From an uncultured Psychrobacter sp. (lineage in GTDB: Bacteria; Pseudomonadota; Gammaproteobacteria; Pseudomonadales; Moraxellaceae), in NCBI RefSeq assembly GCF_947495825.1, contig NZ_CANMAH010000003.1:161065-225064 (forward strand): a stretch of 64,000 nt of DNA. Direction: 5' to 3'. Positions 54,964 through 64,000 of this stretch are shown in pieces. Both the position numbers and the translations under genes were made by a program. The notes beneath the pieces were generated by a model. That model saw only the letters and a program-made list of their open reading frames with translations. It searched no databases and was not told the origin of the DNA. The number at the start of each line of letters is the position of its first letter. The first letter of the stretch is position 1.

Positions 54964-55650
54964 TTACTCTTCGCCGTCTTTACTTTCATTAGCTTTGTCA
55001 CTTTGCTCAGTTGCTGGCACTTCATCAGCATCAACTTCATCAGCATCTTCGTCAACTTCTTCAACCGTTGGTGGCTGCATGTTAACGATAGTACGGTCAT
55101 GCGCATCTTCCATATCAAGATCGAAGATAATAACGCCTTCAGGCAAGTCGATATCTGATAAACGGAACAGATCACCGATTTCCATACCTGATACGTCAAC
55201 TTCTAGGTACTCAGGTAACTGTGATGGTAAGCAGACGATTTCGATATCAGAAACGAGCGTAGATAAGATACCACCAGCTTTAGTACCAGGCGCTTCTTCA
55301 CGGCCAGAGAAATGCACAGGAACATTCATGTGAATCTTATGACCTTTTACAATGCGCTGGAAGTCAGCATGCATTGGGAAGCCTTTAGCTGGGTGACGCT
55401 GCAAGTCTTTGATAACTGCTTGGTGCTCTTCGCCATCGACATTGATAGTCAAAATGTGCGAGAAAAAAGCTTCAAACTCAAGTGACTTTACTAGCTCGTT
55501 AAGTTTTAAAGAGATAGCTGTTGGCTCCTCGCCACCACCATAAATGATAGCAGGCACTAGGTTCTGCTTACGTAGGCGGCGGCTCGCACCTTTACCTTGC
55601 TGTTCAGCAGAGCGGTCAACGGCATTTAATGAGAAATGATTAGTACTCAT
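54964..55650 (-). CDS. rplY: 50S ribosomal protein L25 (CTC family)
   Basis: The 228-residue protein begins MSTNHFSLNAVDRSAEQQGK with the conserved GASRRLRKQNLVPAIIYGGG. It has the L25 beta-barrel plus the C-terminal TL5/CTC domain (PVHFSGREEAPGTKAGGILS, LEVDVSGMEIGDLFRLSDI). A very acidic tail of about 30 residues follows. It binds 5S rRNA. A longer frame up to 55713 is not supported; AGGAT precedes the ATG at 55650. It follows prs. Confidence 0.96.
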   Translation of the reverse strand: MSTNHFSLNAVDRSAEQQGKGASRRLRKQNLVPAIIYGGGEEPTAISLKLNELVKSLEFEAFFSHILTINVDGEEHQAVIKDLQRHPAKGFPMHADFQRIVKGHKIHMNVPVHFSGREEAPGTKAGGILSTLVSDIEIVCLPSQLPEYLEVDVSGMEIGDLFRLSDIDLPEGVIIFDLDMEDAHDRTIVNMQPPTVEEVDEDADEVDADEVPATEQSDKANESKDGEE

Positions 55651-56032
55651 GGATATAATCCTATAGAAAAATAAATGAAGTGTCTGGTCATAAAAAAGTG
55701 GATTTGCGACCAATCCACTAATGGGTGATGATAGCTAAGATTGGTTGTTGCAAACAAAGCTTGCAACCAATGACATTAGCCATTTGCTAGCAGCAACGGT
55801 TTTTATGATATTCATTATCATAGCAGTCGTTACTTCTAAGCATGATCAGCACTTTGAGAATGCTAGCCGATTAAATAATACAAACGGTCAGCACAGGCGC
55901 GCATTATACGTGGTTTTGTAGCAATAATAAAGACCTACGCAAAACGCTGACACAAAAACAGCGCCAAGTTTTATGACTTGGCGCTGTTTTAAAATTCAAC
56001 GGTTAGTTTATAACAACTAAAATCTAAGCAAC
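55651..56032. other. 382-bp gap between prs and rplY
   Basis: Contains the prs terminator at 55955-55990, and must contain an rplY promoter because that terminator is strong. No other feature seen. Confidence 0.45.
55955..55990 (-). terminator. terminator after prs
   Basis: A perfect 15-bp stem (55955-55969 with 55976-55990) has a 6-base loop and A/T runs on both sides. Confidence 0.96.
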
Positions 56033-56980
56033 TTAAGCATCAAACATCGCGCTGATAGATTCTTCATTATTGATACGGCGTAAGCTCTCAGCGAGCATCG
56101 GTGCAATACTGACTTGACGAATCTTGCTACATGATTGGGCAGCAGGTGATAATGGAATGGTGTCGGTCACGACCACTTCATCAAGTGCTGACTCAGAGAT
56201 ATTTTTTAGCGCATTACCTGATAAGACAGGGTGAGTAATGTAAGCCAACACGCGGCGCGCACCGTTTTCTTTTAGGGCTTCAGCTGCTTTACATAGCGTA
56301 CCTGCGGTATCGACCATATCATCAACAATGACACAATCACGGTCACGGACATCACCGATGATATGCATTACTTGTGACTCATTGGCACGGGCACGGCGCT
56401 TATCGATGATCGCCATGTCGGTGTCGCCCAATTGTTTGGCCATCGCACGAGCACGTACCACACCGCCAACGTCAGGTGATACCACCATGATGTTGTCGTA
56501 ATCTTGCTTTTGTAAGTCCTTTAATAGGACAGGGGTGCCGTAGATGTTGTCTACAGGGATATCAAAGAAACCCTGAATCTGATCTGAGTGCAAATCTACT
56601 GTCATGACGCGATCGATACTGACGATGTTTAGCATGTCAGCGACAACCTTAGCTGAAATAGGTACGCGAGCAGAGCGTGGACGACGGTCTTGACGTGCAT
56701 AACCAAAATACGGCATAACCGCAGTGATACGGCCAGCACTAGAACGACGCAAGGCGTCGGCCATCATCATGATTTCCATCAAATTGTCGTTGGTCGGTGC
56801 ACAAGTTGGCTGCATGATAAACACGTCTTTACCACGTACGTGTTCTTTGATTTCCACAGCAATTTCGCCATCAGAAAAACGCGTGATGTCAGCTTTACCA
56901 AGAGGGATGTGTAGGTGGTCGGCGACGGTTTTCGCAAGTTCAGGATGGGCATTGCCCGTAAAAATTGCCAAATAAGGCAT
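56033..56980 (-). CDS. prs: ribose-phosphate pyrophosphokinase
   Basis: The 315-residue protein is typical Prs: [99 protein letters not shown], and the PRPP-binding [10 protein letters not shown]. It makes PRPP from ribose-5-phosphate and ATP for nucleotide, His and Trp synthesis. It lies directly downstream of two tRNA-Gln genes and may share their promoter. Confidence 0.98.
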   Translation of the reverse strand: MPYLAIFTGNAHPELAKTVADHLHIPLGKADITRFSDGEIAVEIKEHVRGKDVFIMQPTCAPTNDNLMEIMMMADALRRSSAGRITAVMPYFGYARQDRRPRSARVPISAKVVADMLNIVSIDRVMTVDLHSDQIQGFFDIPVDNIYGTPVLLKDLQKQDYDNIMVVSPDVGGVVRARAMAKQLGDTDMAIIDKRRARANESQVMHIIGDVRDRDCVIVDDMVDTAGTLCKAAEALKENGARRVLAYITHPVLSGNALKNISESALDEVVVTDTIPLSPAAQSCSKIRQVSIAPMLAESLRRINNEESISAMFDA

Positions 56981-57090
56981 GACTGAAGTCCTATTTATTG
57001 ACTTAAGCAGCGACCACTAAGCAGTGTCTAACTGCCCAAATAAAGAAAAGAGTGGTGAAAATAGTTGAAGACTACTATTACAGTAAAAAA

Positions 57091-57166
57091 TGGCAGGGGT
57101 AGCTGGACTCGAACCAACGGATGTCAGGATCAAAACCTGATGCCTTACCAACTTGGCTATACCCCT
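57091..57166 (-). tRNA. tRNA-Gln (anticodon TTG), copy 2
   Basis: On the minus strand AGGGGTA pairs with TACCCCT, discriminator G, encoded CCA. The anticodon arm TCAGG-TTTTGAT-CCTGA gives TTG. It is identical over 76 bases to the copy at 57334-57409. Confidence 0.97.
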
Positions 57167-57274
57167 GTAATGTTTAGGTAGTACGAGCGCTGAGTGCTAA
57201 TAAGTTAATTATTAGTCAAGCGTCGCTACCTATCAACCGTCTAGGACGGCGTTCCCAAACGGTGTTCATTGCGA

Positions 57275-57304
57275 ACTATACCGAAATTGAGAAGGTGTTG
57301 TCAA
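57275..57304 (-). promoter_or_regulatory. promoter between the two tRNA-Gln genes
   Basis: On the minus strand TTGACA (57304 to 57299) and TATAGT (57280 to 57275) have an 18-bp spacer, placing transcription start about 100 bp before the second tRNA-Gln and prs. Confidence 0.75.
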
Positions 57305-57333
57305 TTGCTATCACTAGCAATCCAAACTAAAAA

Positions 57334-57409
57334 TGGCAGGGGTAGCTGGACTCGAACCAACGGATGTCAGGATCAAAACCTGATGCCTTACCAACTTGGC
57401 TATACCCCT
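57334..57409 (-). tRNA. tRNA-Gln (anticodon TTG), copy 1
   Basis: Same sequence as copy 2, with a perfect 7-bp acceptor stem, TTG anticodon and encoded CCA. The 167-bp spacer between the copies is unique sequence. Confidence 0.97.
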
Positions 57410-57422
57410 ATTGTGGCGACCT

Positions 57423-57450
57423 ATTATAAGTAAATTTTTAGATTTTGCAA
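57423..57450 (-). promoter_or_regulatory. promoter of the first tRNA-Gln
   Basis: On the minus strand TTGCAA (57450 to 57445) and TATAAT (57428 to 57423) have a 16-bp spacer just upstream of the tRNA. Confidence 0.72.
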
Positions 57451-57551
57451 GTAATTTACGCCTTTTTATGGCAATTATTCAAAATTAATAAATTCTAATA
57501 TTACTAAAGTAGCCTCTTTTTGATGCCTAAAATGCACTTTTAGGCACTATA

Positions 57552-58517
57552 TCAGCCGCTACATGACAGATTGTTTACCACATAAGCAGGGCAAGGCGCA
57601 TCTGCAATCCATCTTGCCAAAAGCTCTTTATCATCCATGATACTGCTATCTAATGGCAAAAACACCGCGCTACCAGAGCCGGTCATCCGTGCTGTGCCGA
57701 GCGCTACTTTTTCTAACCCTTGCAAATACTGTAATGCCTTATTGACCGCAGGAGCAAGGCTGGTCACTACAGGCGTGAAGACATTATGATAAGGCATCTG
57801 TAAGTCTTGCACATAAGCATTGGACTGGTTTTTCATCGTCTCAATTGATAGTGCCGCGATATCTCGTTGTAGTTTCGGATGGGCAAACAGCTTAGCGGTA
57901 CTGACATGCGCCTTAGGCGTTAAGATGAGATACCGCTGCTTTGGTAAATCAATAGCAGTCAACTGCTCGCCAATACCCATGGCGATAGCGTCTTGCCCAA
58001 AGATAAAAATCGGTACATCTGCACCCACTGTCGCACCGATGTTTATCAGCTTATTTTGGGTAAAATTAAGCTGCCAAATCTCATTAAGAGTAAGTAGTGT
58101 CGTCGCCGCATTAGAAGAGCCGCCGCCCAAGCCTGCACCCATGGGCAAACGCTTGTCTAAATCGATATACACTGGCGTAAGCTGCTTAGGTAGCTGGTTT
58201 GAGTCTATGGCAGCTATTAATAACGCACGTGCAGCCTTAAAAATTAGATTGTCGGCTAGGCTCGCTGTGATCGTATCTGCGCCAGAGAGTCTTAGCAGTT
58301 GATGACAGAGTGTATCTGCATTTTGACCATCTATCGCGACTGTAGTGTCTGCCACGAAAAAATGCAGATAATCGCCCCAGTCGAGCAGGCGAAAAACCGT
58401 TTGCAGATTGTGATAGCCATCAGCACGCTTACCTGTAATATGCAAAAACAGATTTATTTTGGCAGGAGATAAACGTGTGATAGGCGCGCTTAAGGACGAG
58501 GCGTTATCAATCATCAT
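57552..58517 (-). CDS. ispE: 4-diphosphocytidyl-2-C-methyl-D-erythritol kinase
   Basis: The 321-residue GHMP kinase has SPAKINLFLHITGKRADGYH with the active-site Lys, FRLLDWGDYL, KRLPMGAGLGGGSSNAATTL as the ATP loop, and a late TGSGSAVFLPL. It phosphorylates CDP-methylerythritol in the MEP isoprenoid pathway. It begins nine bases after the stop of lolB, so the two are co-transcribed. It is somewhat longer than the E. coli enzyme (283), with an insertion near 105-120. Confidence 0.96.
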   Translation of the reverse strand: MMIDNASSLSAPITRLSPAKINLFLHITGKRADGYHNLQTVFRLLDWGDYLHFFVADTTVAIDGQNADTLCHQLLRLSGADTITASLADNLIFKAARALLIAAIDSNQLPKQLTPVYIDLDKRLPMGAGLGGGSSNAATTLLTLNEIWQLNFTQNKLINIGATVGADVPIFIFGQDAIAMGIGEQLTAIDLPKQRYLILTPKAHVSTAKLFAHPKLQRDIAALSIETMKNQSNAYVQDLQMPYHNVFTPVVTSLAPAVNKALQYLQGLEKVALGTARMTGSGSAVFLPLDSSIMDDKELLARWIADAPCPAYVVNNLSCSG

Positions 58518-58526
58518 TGGTTATAT

Positions 58527-59195
58527 TTATTGGCTGCTTTGATGATTGATGGTCATGATAACTTTATGGCCTTCTGGCTGCACAGCGCTAATCTTCATAG
58601 GCAATTTATCTGTCCCCTTGTAAGTAAAGCTTGCTGTCCATCGTCCATTGACCGAGCTTATCAGCCTACCTTGCGCATCAAGCTGCGGAGCGCTGTCTGA
58701 GGGTGCTGGGCGTCCAGATATCCAATACGGCATTTGTGAAATAGGCGCTTGCCAACCAGTGGCTTTTTGTAGCAAGGTCTCAGGGTCGTCAGCTGTCAAA
58801 GTGCCGGTTTTTTCACTAACTAAGGTTGCTGTTTGACCGTTATATTCGATATTGGTTTTACCAATACCTAACGCGCCGATCAATTCAATGGCAAAACGCT
58901 CATTTTGTTGTCCCCAAGCATAAAAGGCACTACCACCTTGCGCGCTTGTATTAGTCGTACTATTGGCAGGCGTGGTCACACCAATCTTGCCTGTAATGTT
59001 AAAGTTATTAAGCTTTTGAGCTTGCACCATAGTTGAAGGGCCAGCATTAGTACTCGTGCTCTGCAAAGATTGACAGCCAGAAGTAATCAATAACGCAGTG
59101 ATCGCTGCGCTAAATGCAGCAGTTTTTTTAGATTGAGAGCGTTTTATGGCTGAAAGCTTTGGGGTTGAAAAAAGTGTTGGTGAAAAGGCTGACAT
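58527..59195 (-). CDS. lolB: outer membrane lipoprotein receptor LolB
   Basis: The 222-residue protein has a lipobox ITSGC with Cys near residue 41 after a long basic N-region. It then has the LolB beta-barrel pattern: NFNITGKIGVTTPANSTTNT, FYAWGQQNERFAIELIGALG, ATGWQAPISQMPYWISGRPA and the DAQGRLISSVNGRWTASFTY stretch. It receives lipoproteins from LolA and inserts them in the outer membrane. The gene order TPR-lolB-ispE is conserved. The N-region before the hydrophobic core is unusually long (about 25 residues), so an internal start is conceivable. Confidence 0.93.
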   Translation of the reverse strand: MSAFSPTLFSTPKLSAIKRSQSKKTAAFSAAITALLITSGCQSLQSTSTNAGPSTMVQAQKLNNFNITGKIGVTTPANSTTNTSAQGGSAFYAWGQQNERFAIELIGALGIGKTNIEYNGQTATLVSEKTGTLTADDPETLLQKATGWQAPISQMPYWISGRPAPSDSAPQLDAQGRLISSVNGRWTASFTYKGTDKLPMKISAVQPEGHKVIMTINHQSSQ

Positions 59196-59369
59196 AGGTA
59201 TACCTCAAAAATTTGCAAACTTAATATAGTTAATGATCAAATAGTGAATGAGCAAAAATATTACGCTCAATTTGTTACTCAGTTATACGCTGTTGTTAGA
59301 GACTTATTGGTCACATGAGTAACGATTGTATATGTTAAAAACAAATAGGCATGGTTACCCAAACAATTT

Positions 59370-61310
59370 TTAATAAAGTTGTACGCGGTCATTGACGTTG
59401 TGTTGTCCAAACGAAAAACGCTGCTGCAAGTCCGCAAGTAGAGCATTAACCTTTGCGCTTTCGCCCAGTCCTTGATAGGCGCGTAGCAAAAGCACACCTG
59501 AACGCAGCGTTGGCAGCACATCGTAAGGGGTTTTTAGATAATCGATGACTTGTGCGTAGTTTTCGTTGGCCAAAGCGCTGCTAGCCAGCACATTTAGTGC
59601 CTGCAAATGCAGCTCGTTATCGTAGCGAGGATCATCGAAACGAACCTGAAGTATGTTTTGTGCAAGCTCTAAGCCTTGTTCGGAGTTTTGATCATTAGAT
59701 AAAAGTAATTGGGCATAACTTAACTGGTAAGATAGATTGCTAGGATCTAGCGCTTGCAAGTGATTAAGTAAAGTACGCTTGATAATATAGTCACTACGAT
59801 CATCGAGCAGTTGTACACGGGCGAACAGTATGGATTGATCATTGGGGTACTTGCGACTAACGCGAGTCAATAACTGTAGGGCTTCCTCGGCCTGATCATG
59901 CTGCCATAGAATATTGGCTTGTAAGACATAGGTTTCGGGAGCAAAAACGGTAAACTGTTTACGCAGATCAACCAATGTGTCAATTGCAGCGTCAATATTG
60001 CCATCCAATAATTCAAGATCCACTACTTTTTTGCGTGCTGCCAGTACCAAATCTTCTTGCATGACACTCTTTAGATAGGATTTGGCTTGTTCAAAGCGCT
60101 GCTGGCGCTCTGCACTAATACCTAAATAATAATATGCTTGATCAAGATAAGTAGGGGTTTTTGCCAGTACATTTAGGAGACGGTCAGCGCTACGGTACTC
60201 TTCGTTATCCAAGCTGACTAAAGCGGCCAATAAAGTAATCTCTGCATCATCAAAGCGCTGATGGGCATCAAGCAGTAACTGTAGGGCTTCTTGACTTTGC
60301 TTTAGATCAAGCAAATAGCGGATTTCGTACAAATATAAGCTTTTGCTATCAGGATTACGTAGGCGTGCTTGGCTAACATAATTAAGCACCGTCTCGGCCG
60401 GTTCGGTTTTGCGTAAGATATCGGCTTTTAGGGTAATAAAAGGTACATAATCAGGCTGATGTAACAAAGCCCTATTGATATGGATAATGGCTATCTCAGG
60501 CTCATTAAACTGATAGAGCAGTCCTGCTTTTAACACCGATAAAGAAGCGTTTTGCTCACTATTAATAGGCTGCAAGGCTTCTAACAACTCACGCTGATCG
60601 CTGTCTGTCGTGGGATAAATACCAATTAGTATGTCGCTCAAATCAGTACGGGGATCATAACGTAAAATACGCTCTAAGGACTGACCGGCTAGGGTGTAAT
60701 CGTGAGCCTTAAGTGCCAAATGTGCCACATAAAACCAAGCTGGTACATGGTCAGGGTTTTGATCTTGCCACATTTTGGCAAACTGTAATGAGTCCCCGAC
60801 ATTGTCATGACGTAGCGATAAGCTCAGCGCGCGCTCAAATACTGCCGTTGCATCTTCTTTAAAAGACTGCTGCTTATAAAGCGTTAGCGCTCGTTCAATG
60901 TCACCGCGATCAGCGGCAAATTCTGCATTTAGTAAGGCATATAAACTAGGCTCTCTAAGCTCTGGCTGTAGGACAGTCGCTGAAGGCAGCTTGGCAGTAT
61001 TGACTATGCTATCTACTGTTTGGTCTCTTAAATCATTCTTCAATTGGTCGCGGTCATCAGTGCCGGCTAAGTTGGCGTTCAATGGAAATACCATCAAATC
61101 AGTATTGCTTTTATGATACGTGGTATGTCGAGTACTGTTTTTTTCGATGTTATGACGAGCCGAGTCGCGATCTATATCGACGATGACTGTCTTAGGTGTA
61201 CATATTAGTGATGGGGTGGCGACAAAATTTGCATGAGCAGAAGTTCCAACACATAGCCATGCAGCCAACAGCAAGGTTAGCTTACGGCGCTTACGTAGAC
61301 GACTCATCAT
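59370..61310 (-). CDS. secreted TPR-repeat protein
   Basis: The protein of about 646 residues starts with a basic signal peptide (MMSRLRKRRKLTLLLAAWLC, cleavage after AHA). It then consists of many TPR-like helical pairs (for example AEFAADRGDIERALTLYKQQ, YYLGISAERQQRFEQAKSYL and ANILWQHDQAEEALQLLTRV). It sits between hemA and lolB, where many gammaproteobacteria have a TPR protein. The role is probably envelope-related scaffolding. An in-frame start 30 codons upstream lacks a signal-peptide logic. The lolB gene follows after 174 bp. Confidence 0.88.
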   Translation of the reverse strand: MMSRLRKRRKLTLLLAAWLCVGTSAHANFVATPSLICTPKTVIVDIDRDSARHNIEKNSTRHTTYHKSNTDLMVFPLNANLAGTDDRDQLKNDLRDQTVDSIVNTAKLPSATVLQPELREPSLYALLNAEFAADRGDIERALTLYKQQSFKEDATAVFERALSLSLRHDNVGDSLQFAKMWQDQNPDHVPAWFYVAHLALKAHDYTLAGQSLERILRYDPRTDLSDILIGIYPTTDSDQRELLEALQPINSEQNASLSVLKAGLLYQFNEPEIAIIHINRALLHQPDYVPFITLKADILRKTEPAETVLNYVSQARLRNPDSKSLYLYEIRYLLDLKQSQEALQLLLDAHQRFDDAEITLLAALVSLDNEEYRSADRLLNVLAKTPTYLDQAYYYLGISAERQQRFEQAKSYLKSVMQEDLVLAARKKVVDLELLDGNIDAAIDTLVDLRKQFTVFAPETYVLQANILWQHDQAEEALQLLTRVSRKYPNDQSILFARVQLLDDRSDYIIKRTLLNHLQALDPSNLSYQLSYAQLLLSNDQNSEQGLELAQNILQVRFDDPRYDNELHLQALNVLASSALANENYAQVIDYLKTPYDVLPTLRSGVLLLRAYQGLGESAKVNALLADLQQRFSFGQHNVNDRVQLY

Positions 61311-61949
61311 ATCATTTAATAAATATTGAACATTAAATTGACGATCGTATATAAACGATAGCGTAAATTTTGATTGAAACAACCACCCAAAAAAGATCAT
61401 AGAGTAAGGGTATTCACTAATAAAAAAGACATTTCATTATAAAAGCCTATCAAGATACTAAACAATAGTACTCATGTTACCCAACAGCTAAAACTAAGAT
61501 TAACAGAATATGATGAAAAATAACCACTACTAAGGACGCGCTAAAATAGGCGCTATGTCCAAAAAACAAAGAGATTAGATAAACGCTCTTGATAATAGCT
61601 GTGTCAATCATAGCATACTGGCTGTTTTTAATTTTAGTTTGTCGGTGGTGACAGGTCATACTCTGCATATCTAACAATAATATTTCGTAAAAGCTTGTAT
61701 GACAGTTGATTTGTTAGTCATGCGCCCAGATACAAGCGAATAGCTATCGCAAGTGAGCAGGTATTAAATAAAACTGGTAACAATGATATAATAAGCGGTT
61801 TTATATTTATAGTATCTGCTATATAACCTATTCAAATCAATAACGTCACGTCTATGCACCAGCTAATCTTTGATTGTAGTATGCTGCAACATATCTTGAG
61901 CACACTATAATGATTAGGTAGGTGAGCGTTATGTTTATGGTCTATCATA
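61311..61949. other. divergent region between the TPR gene and hemA
   Basis: About 640 bp of AT-rich DNA without a supportable gene; a 66-codon minus frame at 61477-61677 looks spurious. It should hold both promoters. Confidence 0.4.
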
Positions 61950-63308
61950 ATGAGATTAGTGGTCATTGGGGTCAATCACAAAACCGCACCAGTCGCTTTA
62001 CGTGAGCGTCTGGCGTTCGTGGGTGATGATGTAAATATTGCTCTTGAACAGTTAGAAGCCTTTACTGATGGTAGCGTGATAGTTTCAACTTGTAATCGTA
62101 CTGAAATTTATGCCCTAGTGCCTCAAATATCAGCTTCTCAAACATCCGCAAGTAACGCACTCGGTAAGGATGCTACTGCCAGCTCCCATGCTTTTTCAGC
62201 ATCCATCAACGCTCATATCATGCAGATTAAAACATGGCTTGCTGATTTTAAGCAGTTGCCATTGACCGAAATTGACGATTATCTCTACGTACATCGCGAC
62301 ACACATGCGCTTACTCATTGGCTACGAGTAGCAGCGGGTCTTGACTCTATGATATTGGGTGAGCCGCAAATTCTCGGTCAAATTAAACGAGCCGTGCATC
62401 TTGCGCAGGACGAAAAAGCACTCAGTAATCAGCTAGGCTGGATTGTTGATCAGGTCTTTGCAGCGGCCAAACGTGTGCGTAATGAAACCCAAGTTGGCGC
62501 TCAGGCGGTATCACTCGGCTTTGCAGCAGCCAAATTGGTCACTCAAATATTTGACGATTTACCTAGCCGTACTCTATTAGTGGTTGCAGCAGGTGAGATG
62601 AATCGCTTGGTCGCGACTCATATTGCAGGGCTTGGAGTGGGGCGAATTATCATCTGCAATCGCAATCCTGAGCGCGCCGAAGCTCTAGCGGCAGAGCTGC
62701 GTCATCCTAGTCGCAGCGTGGAGGTTAGGTCCTTACAAGAGCTGCCGCAAGTACTGGCAGAAGCTGATGTGGTGAGTAGCTGCAGCGGCAGTATGGATTT
62801 GTTAATTGATAAACCGCTGACCATTCAAGCGCTAAAACGCCGGCGCTATCGACCAATACTAATGATTGACTTGGCCGTACCGCGTGATATCGACTCAACG
62901 ATTAGTCGTATTGATGACGTTTATCTTTATTCTGTCGACGACTTGCAGCATGTAATCGCAGGTAATATCGAGCAGCGTAGACAAGCTGCTGTCGATGCTG
63001 AGCTGTTGGTCAGTCAATTGGTCGTAGAGATGGAGCGTAGCTTTCAAGTCAAGCAAGTAGGAAAAGAGATCCAGCACTATCGTATGTCCACGCGTACCCA
63101 AGTCGATAAACTGCTGCATGAGTCCATAGCCAAGCTTGAGCAAGGCGAAGCTAGTCCCGAAGATATCATCACTGAGCTATCACGGCGTCTTACTCAGACG
63201 CTCACTCATGCACCATCAAAGCTTATGCGTAAAGCGGCTCGCGAGGGTGATAGTGAGTTGCTCGAGTTTGTGGTATCGGGGCTACATGATGCCTACCGTA
63301 AGCGGTAA
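61950..63308 (+). CDS. hemA: glutamyl-tRNA reductase
   Basis: The 452-residue protein begins MRLVVIGVNHKTAPVALRER and has the catalytic Cys48 in VSTCNRTEIY, RVAAGLDSMILGEPQILGQI, the NADPH-binding VVAAGEMNRLVATHIAGLGV, and PRDIDSTISRIDDVYLYSVD-like sequence before the C-terminal dimerisation helices. It reduces glutamyl-tRNA to glutamate-1-semialdehyde, the substrate of HemL in this window. An insertion near residues 60-85 (Ser/Ala/Thr-rich) is not general. prfA, its frequent neighbour, does not follow. Confidence 0.98.
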   Translation: MRLVVIGVNHKTAPVALRERLAFVGDDVNIALEQLEAFTDGSVIVSTCNRTEIYALVPQISASQTSASNALGKDATASSHAFSASINAHIMQIKTWLADFKQLPLTEIDDYLYVHRDTHALTHWLRVAAGLDSMILGEPQILGQIKRAVHLAQDEKALSNQLGWIVDQVFAAAKRVRNETQVGAQAVSLGFAAAKLVTQIFDDLPSRTLLVVAAGEMNRLVATHIAGLGVGRIIICNRNPERAEALAAELRHPSRSVEVRSLQELPQVLAEADVVSSCSGSMDLLIDKPLTIQALKRRRYRPILMIDLAVPRDIDSTISRIDDVYLYSVDDLQHVIAGNIEQRRQAAVDAELLVSQLVVEMERSFQVKQVGKEIQHYRMSTRTQVDKLLHESIAKLEQGEASPEDIITELSRRLTQTLTHAPSKLMRKAAREGDSELLEFVVSGLHDAYRKR

Positions 63309-63862
63309 TAGTCGCTTTTTGGTCGTCAATAAGTTATCTATTGTATAGACGCCATTATGACGCCAACAAACCGTTGTCAACCGTCATTATCAGTGCTACT
63401 ATCAAGCTGTTATAAAGATATTGGTTCACGATATGTGACGCACTTTGCTCTAAGTATGTCTGCGCTCATTTTCGTTTGATATATTTTGCATAGACAAGAA
63501 TCAGTGATCATTTTTATCCACCTACCGCTGCGTAGCATCAATAATGACACAGATGTCACTTAAGGTTTATAAAGCCTAAGTTATAAAAAACATAACCAAC
63601 AACGGCAATAGCGCTAGGATAAAGTGCTATATCGTCAATCCTATGTCATACCCTCTATCATTGCTTACATTACTTAGTATGCATTATTCAATACATATTA
63701 CTCAGTGAATGGTGTCTACGTTATTACCTAAGTTTAGTACAAAAATCATATTATAATCGAGATTTTGAGATTTATTGTCACTATGATTTATTGTCACTAT
63801 GATTAATTATCGCTATGACTTATCAATACCTACATAATCTAACAACAAACAAGGAGAGTTCC
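63309..63862. other. 554-bp spacer with a 16-bp tandem repeat
   Basis: No gene seen. It contains the three-unit 16-bp repeat at 63771-63818, and otherwise only AT-rich sequence. Confidence 0.45.
63771..63818. repeat. three 16-bp tandem repeats
   Basis: TTTATTGTCACTATGA occurs twice exactly and is followed by a third unit with three changes, ending 44 bp before the next start codon. Confidence 0.9.
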
Positions 63863-64000
63863 ATGACTGCATTACGTCAAGATATCGACCCAGAAGGTTT
63901 ATTAGAATATTCAGTGGTCTATACTGATCGCGCCCTCAATCATATGTCTAAAGTCTTTCAGCAAGTAATGAATGACTTATCTAGCGAGCTAAAGTCAGTC
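63863..64000 (+). CDS. start of a class V PLP-dependent aminotransferase (partial)
   Basis: The first 46 codons of a gene cut by the window end. The N-terminus (DIDPEGLLEYSVVYTDRALN, HMSKVFQQVMNDL) resembles the start of the alanine-glyoxylate / serine-pyruvate-type aminotransferases of Moraxellaceae and Pseudomonas, as I recall it. A very strong AAGGAGAG ribosome binding site precedes the ATG. No catalytic residues fall in the visible part, so the call is tentative. Confidence 0.6.
   Translation, partial: MTALRQDIDPEGLLEYSVVYTDRALNHMSKVFQQVMNDLSSELKSV

Noticed and set aside
61477..61677. 66-codon minus-strand frame upstream of hemA
   Set aside because: Hydrophobic by chance in AT-rich spacer DNA; no start signal and no match to a known small protein.

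Overview
The window looks like a chromosomal segment of a gammaproteobacterium of the family Moraxellaceae, most likely Psychrobacter. This is inferred from protein character and gene neighbourhoods (hemA / TPR / lolB / ispE / tRNA-Gln / prs / rplY / pth; dapA / bamC-like / purC; pabC / mltG / tmk), the short AccA, and moderately AT-rich DNA with long AT-rich spacers. No database search was possible. Almost everything is core housekeeping. I see no prophage, insertion sequence, rRNA operon or CRISPR array.

Layout. 0.4-8.4 kb: tex, two secreted proteins of unknown function (one with internal repeats), a saccharopine-dehydrogenase-like oxidoreductase, a 51-residue DUF1328 membrane peptide, pterin carbinolamine dehydratase and a small GNAT protein. 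8.7-18.7 kb: ettA, plsB, ybaK, a tautomerase-like protein, a large acyl-CoA dehydrogenase, a FUSC-type membrane protein and aroE. 19.3-25.6 kb: a lipoprotein, then pabC, mltG and tmk, whose usual run is interrupted at 21.05-23.31 kb by a foreign-looking cassette. 25.7-31.7 kb: a cation/proton antiporter with a long disordered tail, a DegP-type protease and a membrane-anchored, apparently inactive metallophosphoesterase. 32.0-35.3 kb: dapA, a minimal BamC-like lipoprotein, purC, a 3-methyladenine glycosylase and a YqfO-like protein. 35.35-36.4 kb: 1 kb with no gene but with terminators, a palindrome and imperfect repeats. 36.4-50.8 kb: csbD, dadA, ygfZ, yjdM, hemL, fadD, an Mpo1-like protein, ppx, accA, tilS, proC, yggT and thiD. 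51.2-64 kb: tRNA-Ser, tRNA-Arg, an RDD protein, a Na/Ca exchanger, panD, pth, rplY, prs, two identical tRNA-Gln genes, ispE, lolB, a TPR protein, hemA and the start of a class V aminotransferase.

The most interesting region is the cassette at 21,052-23,312. It encodes a full-length relative of DpnI, the endonuclease that cuts GATC only when the adenine is methylated, with the zinc cysteines and the D53/E64-x-K66 catalytic residues in place. A 60-residue DpnD/PcfM-family protein is encoded on the same strand. Between them, on the opposite strand, lie two tandem paralogous genes of a family I do not recognise. The cassette overlaps pabC at one end, the endonuclease gene overlaps the second paralog tail to tail, and the divergent promoter region holds three GATC sites, two of them in an inverted repeat. 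No methyltransferase is present, as expected for a methyl-directed system. The paralogs are candidates for an undescribed partner module.

Several core genes are arranged as convergent pairs that share strong bidirectional terminators. Smaller curiosities include a hexanucleotide tandem repeat just upstream of ybaK, a perfect 22-bp inverted repeat at 5.25 kb, and a dispersed repeat present twice (18.8 and 36.9 kb).
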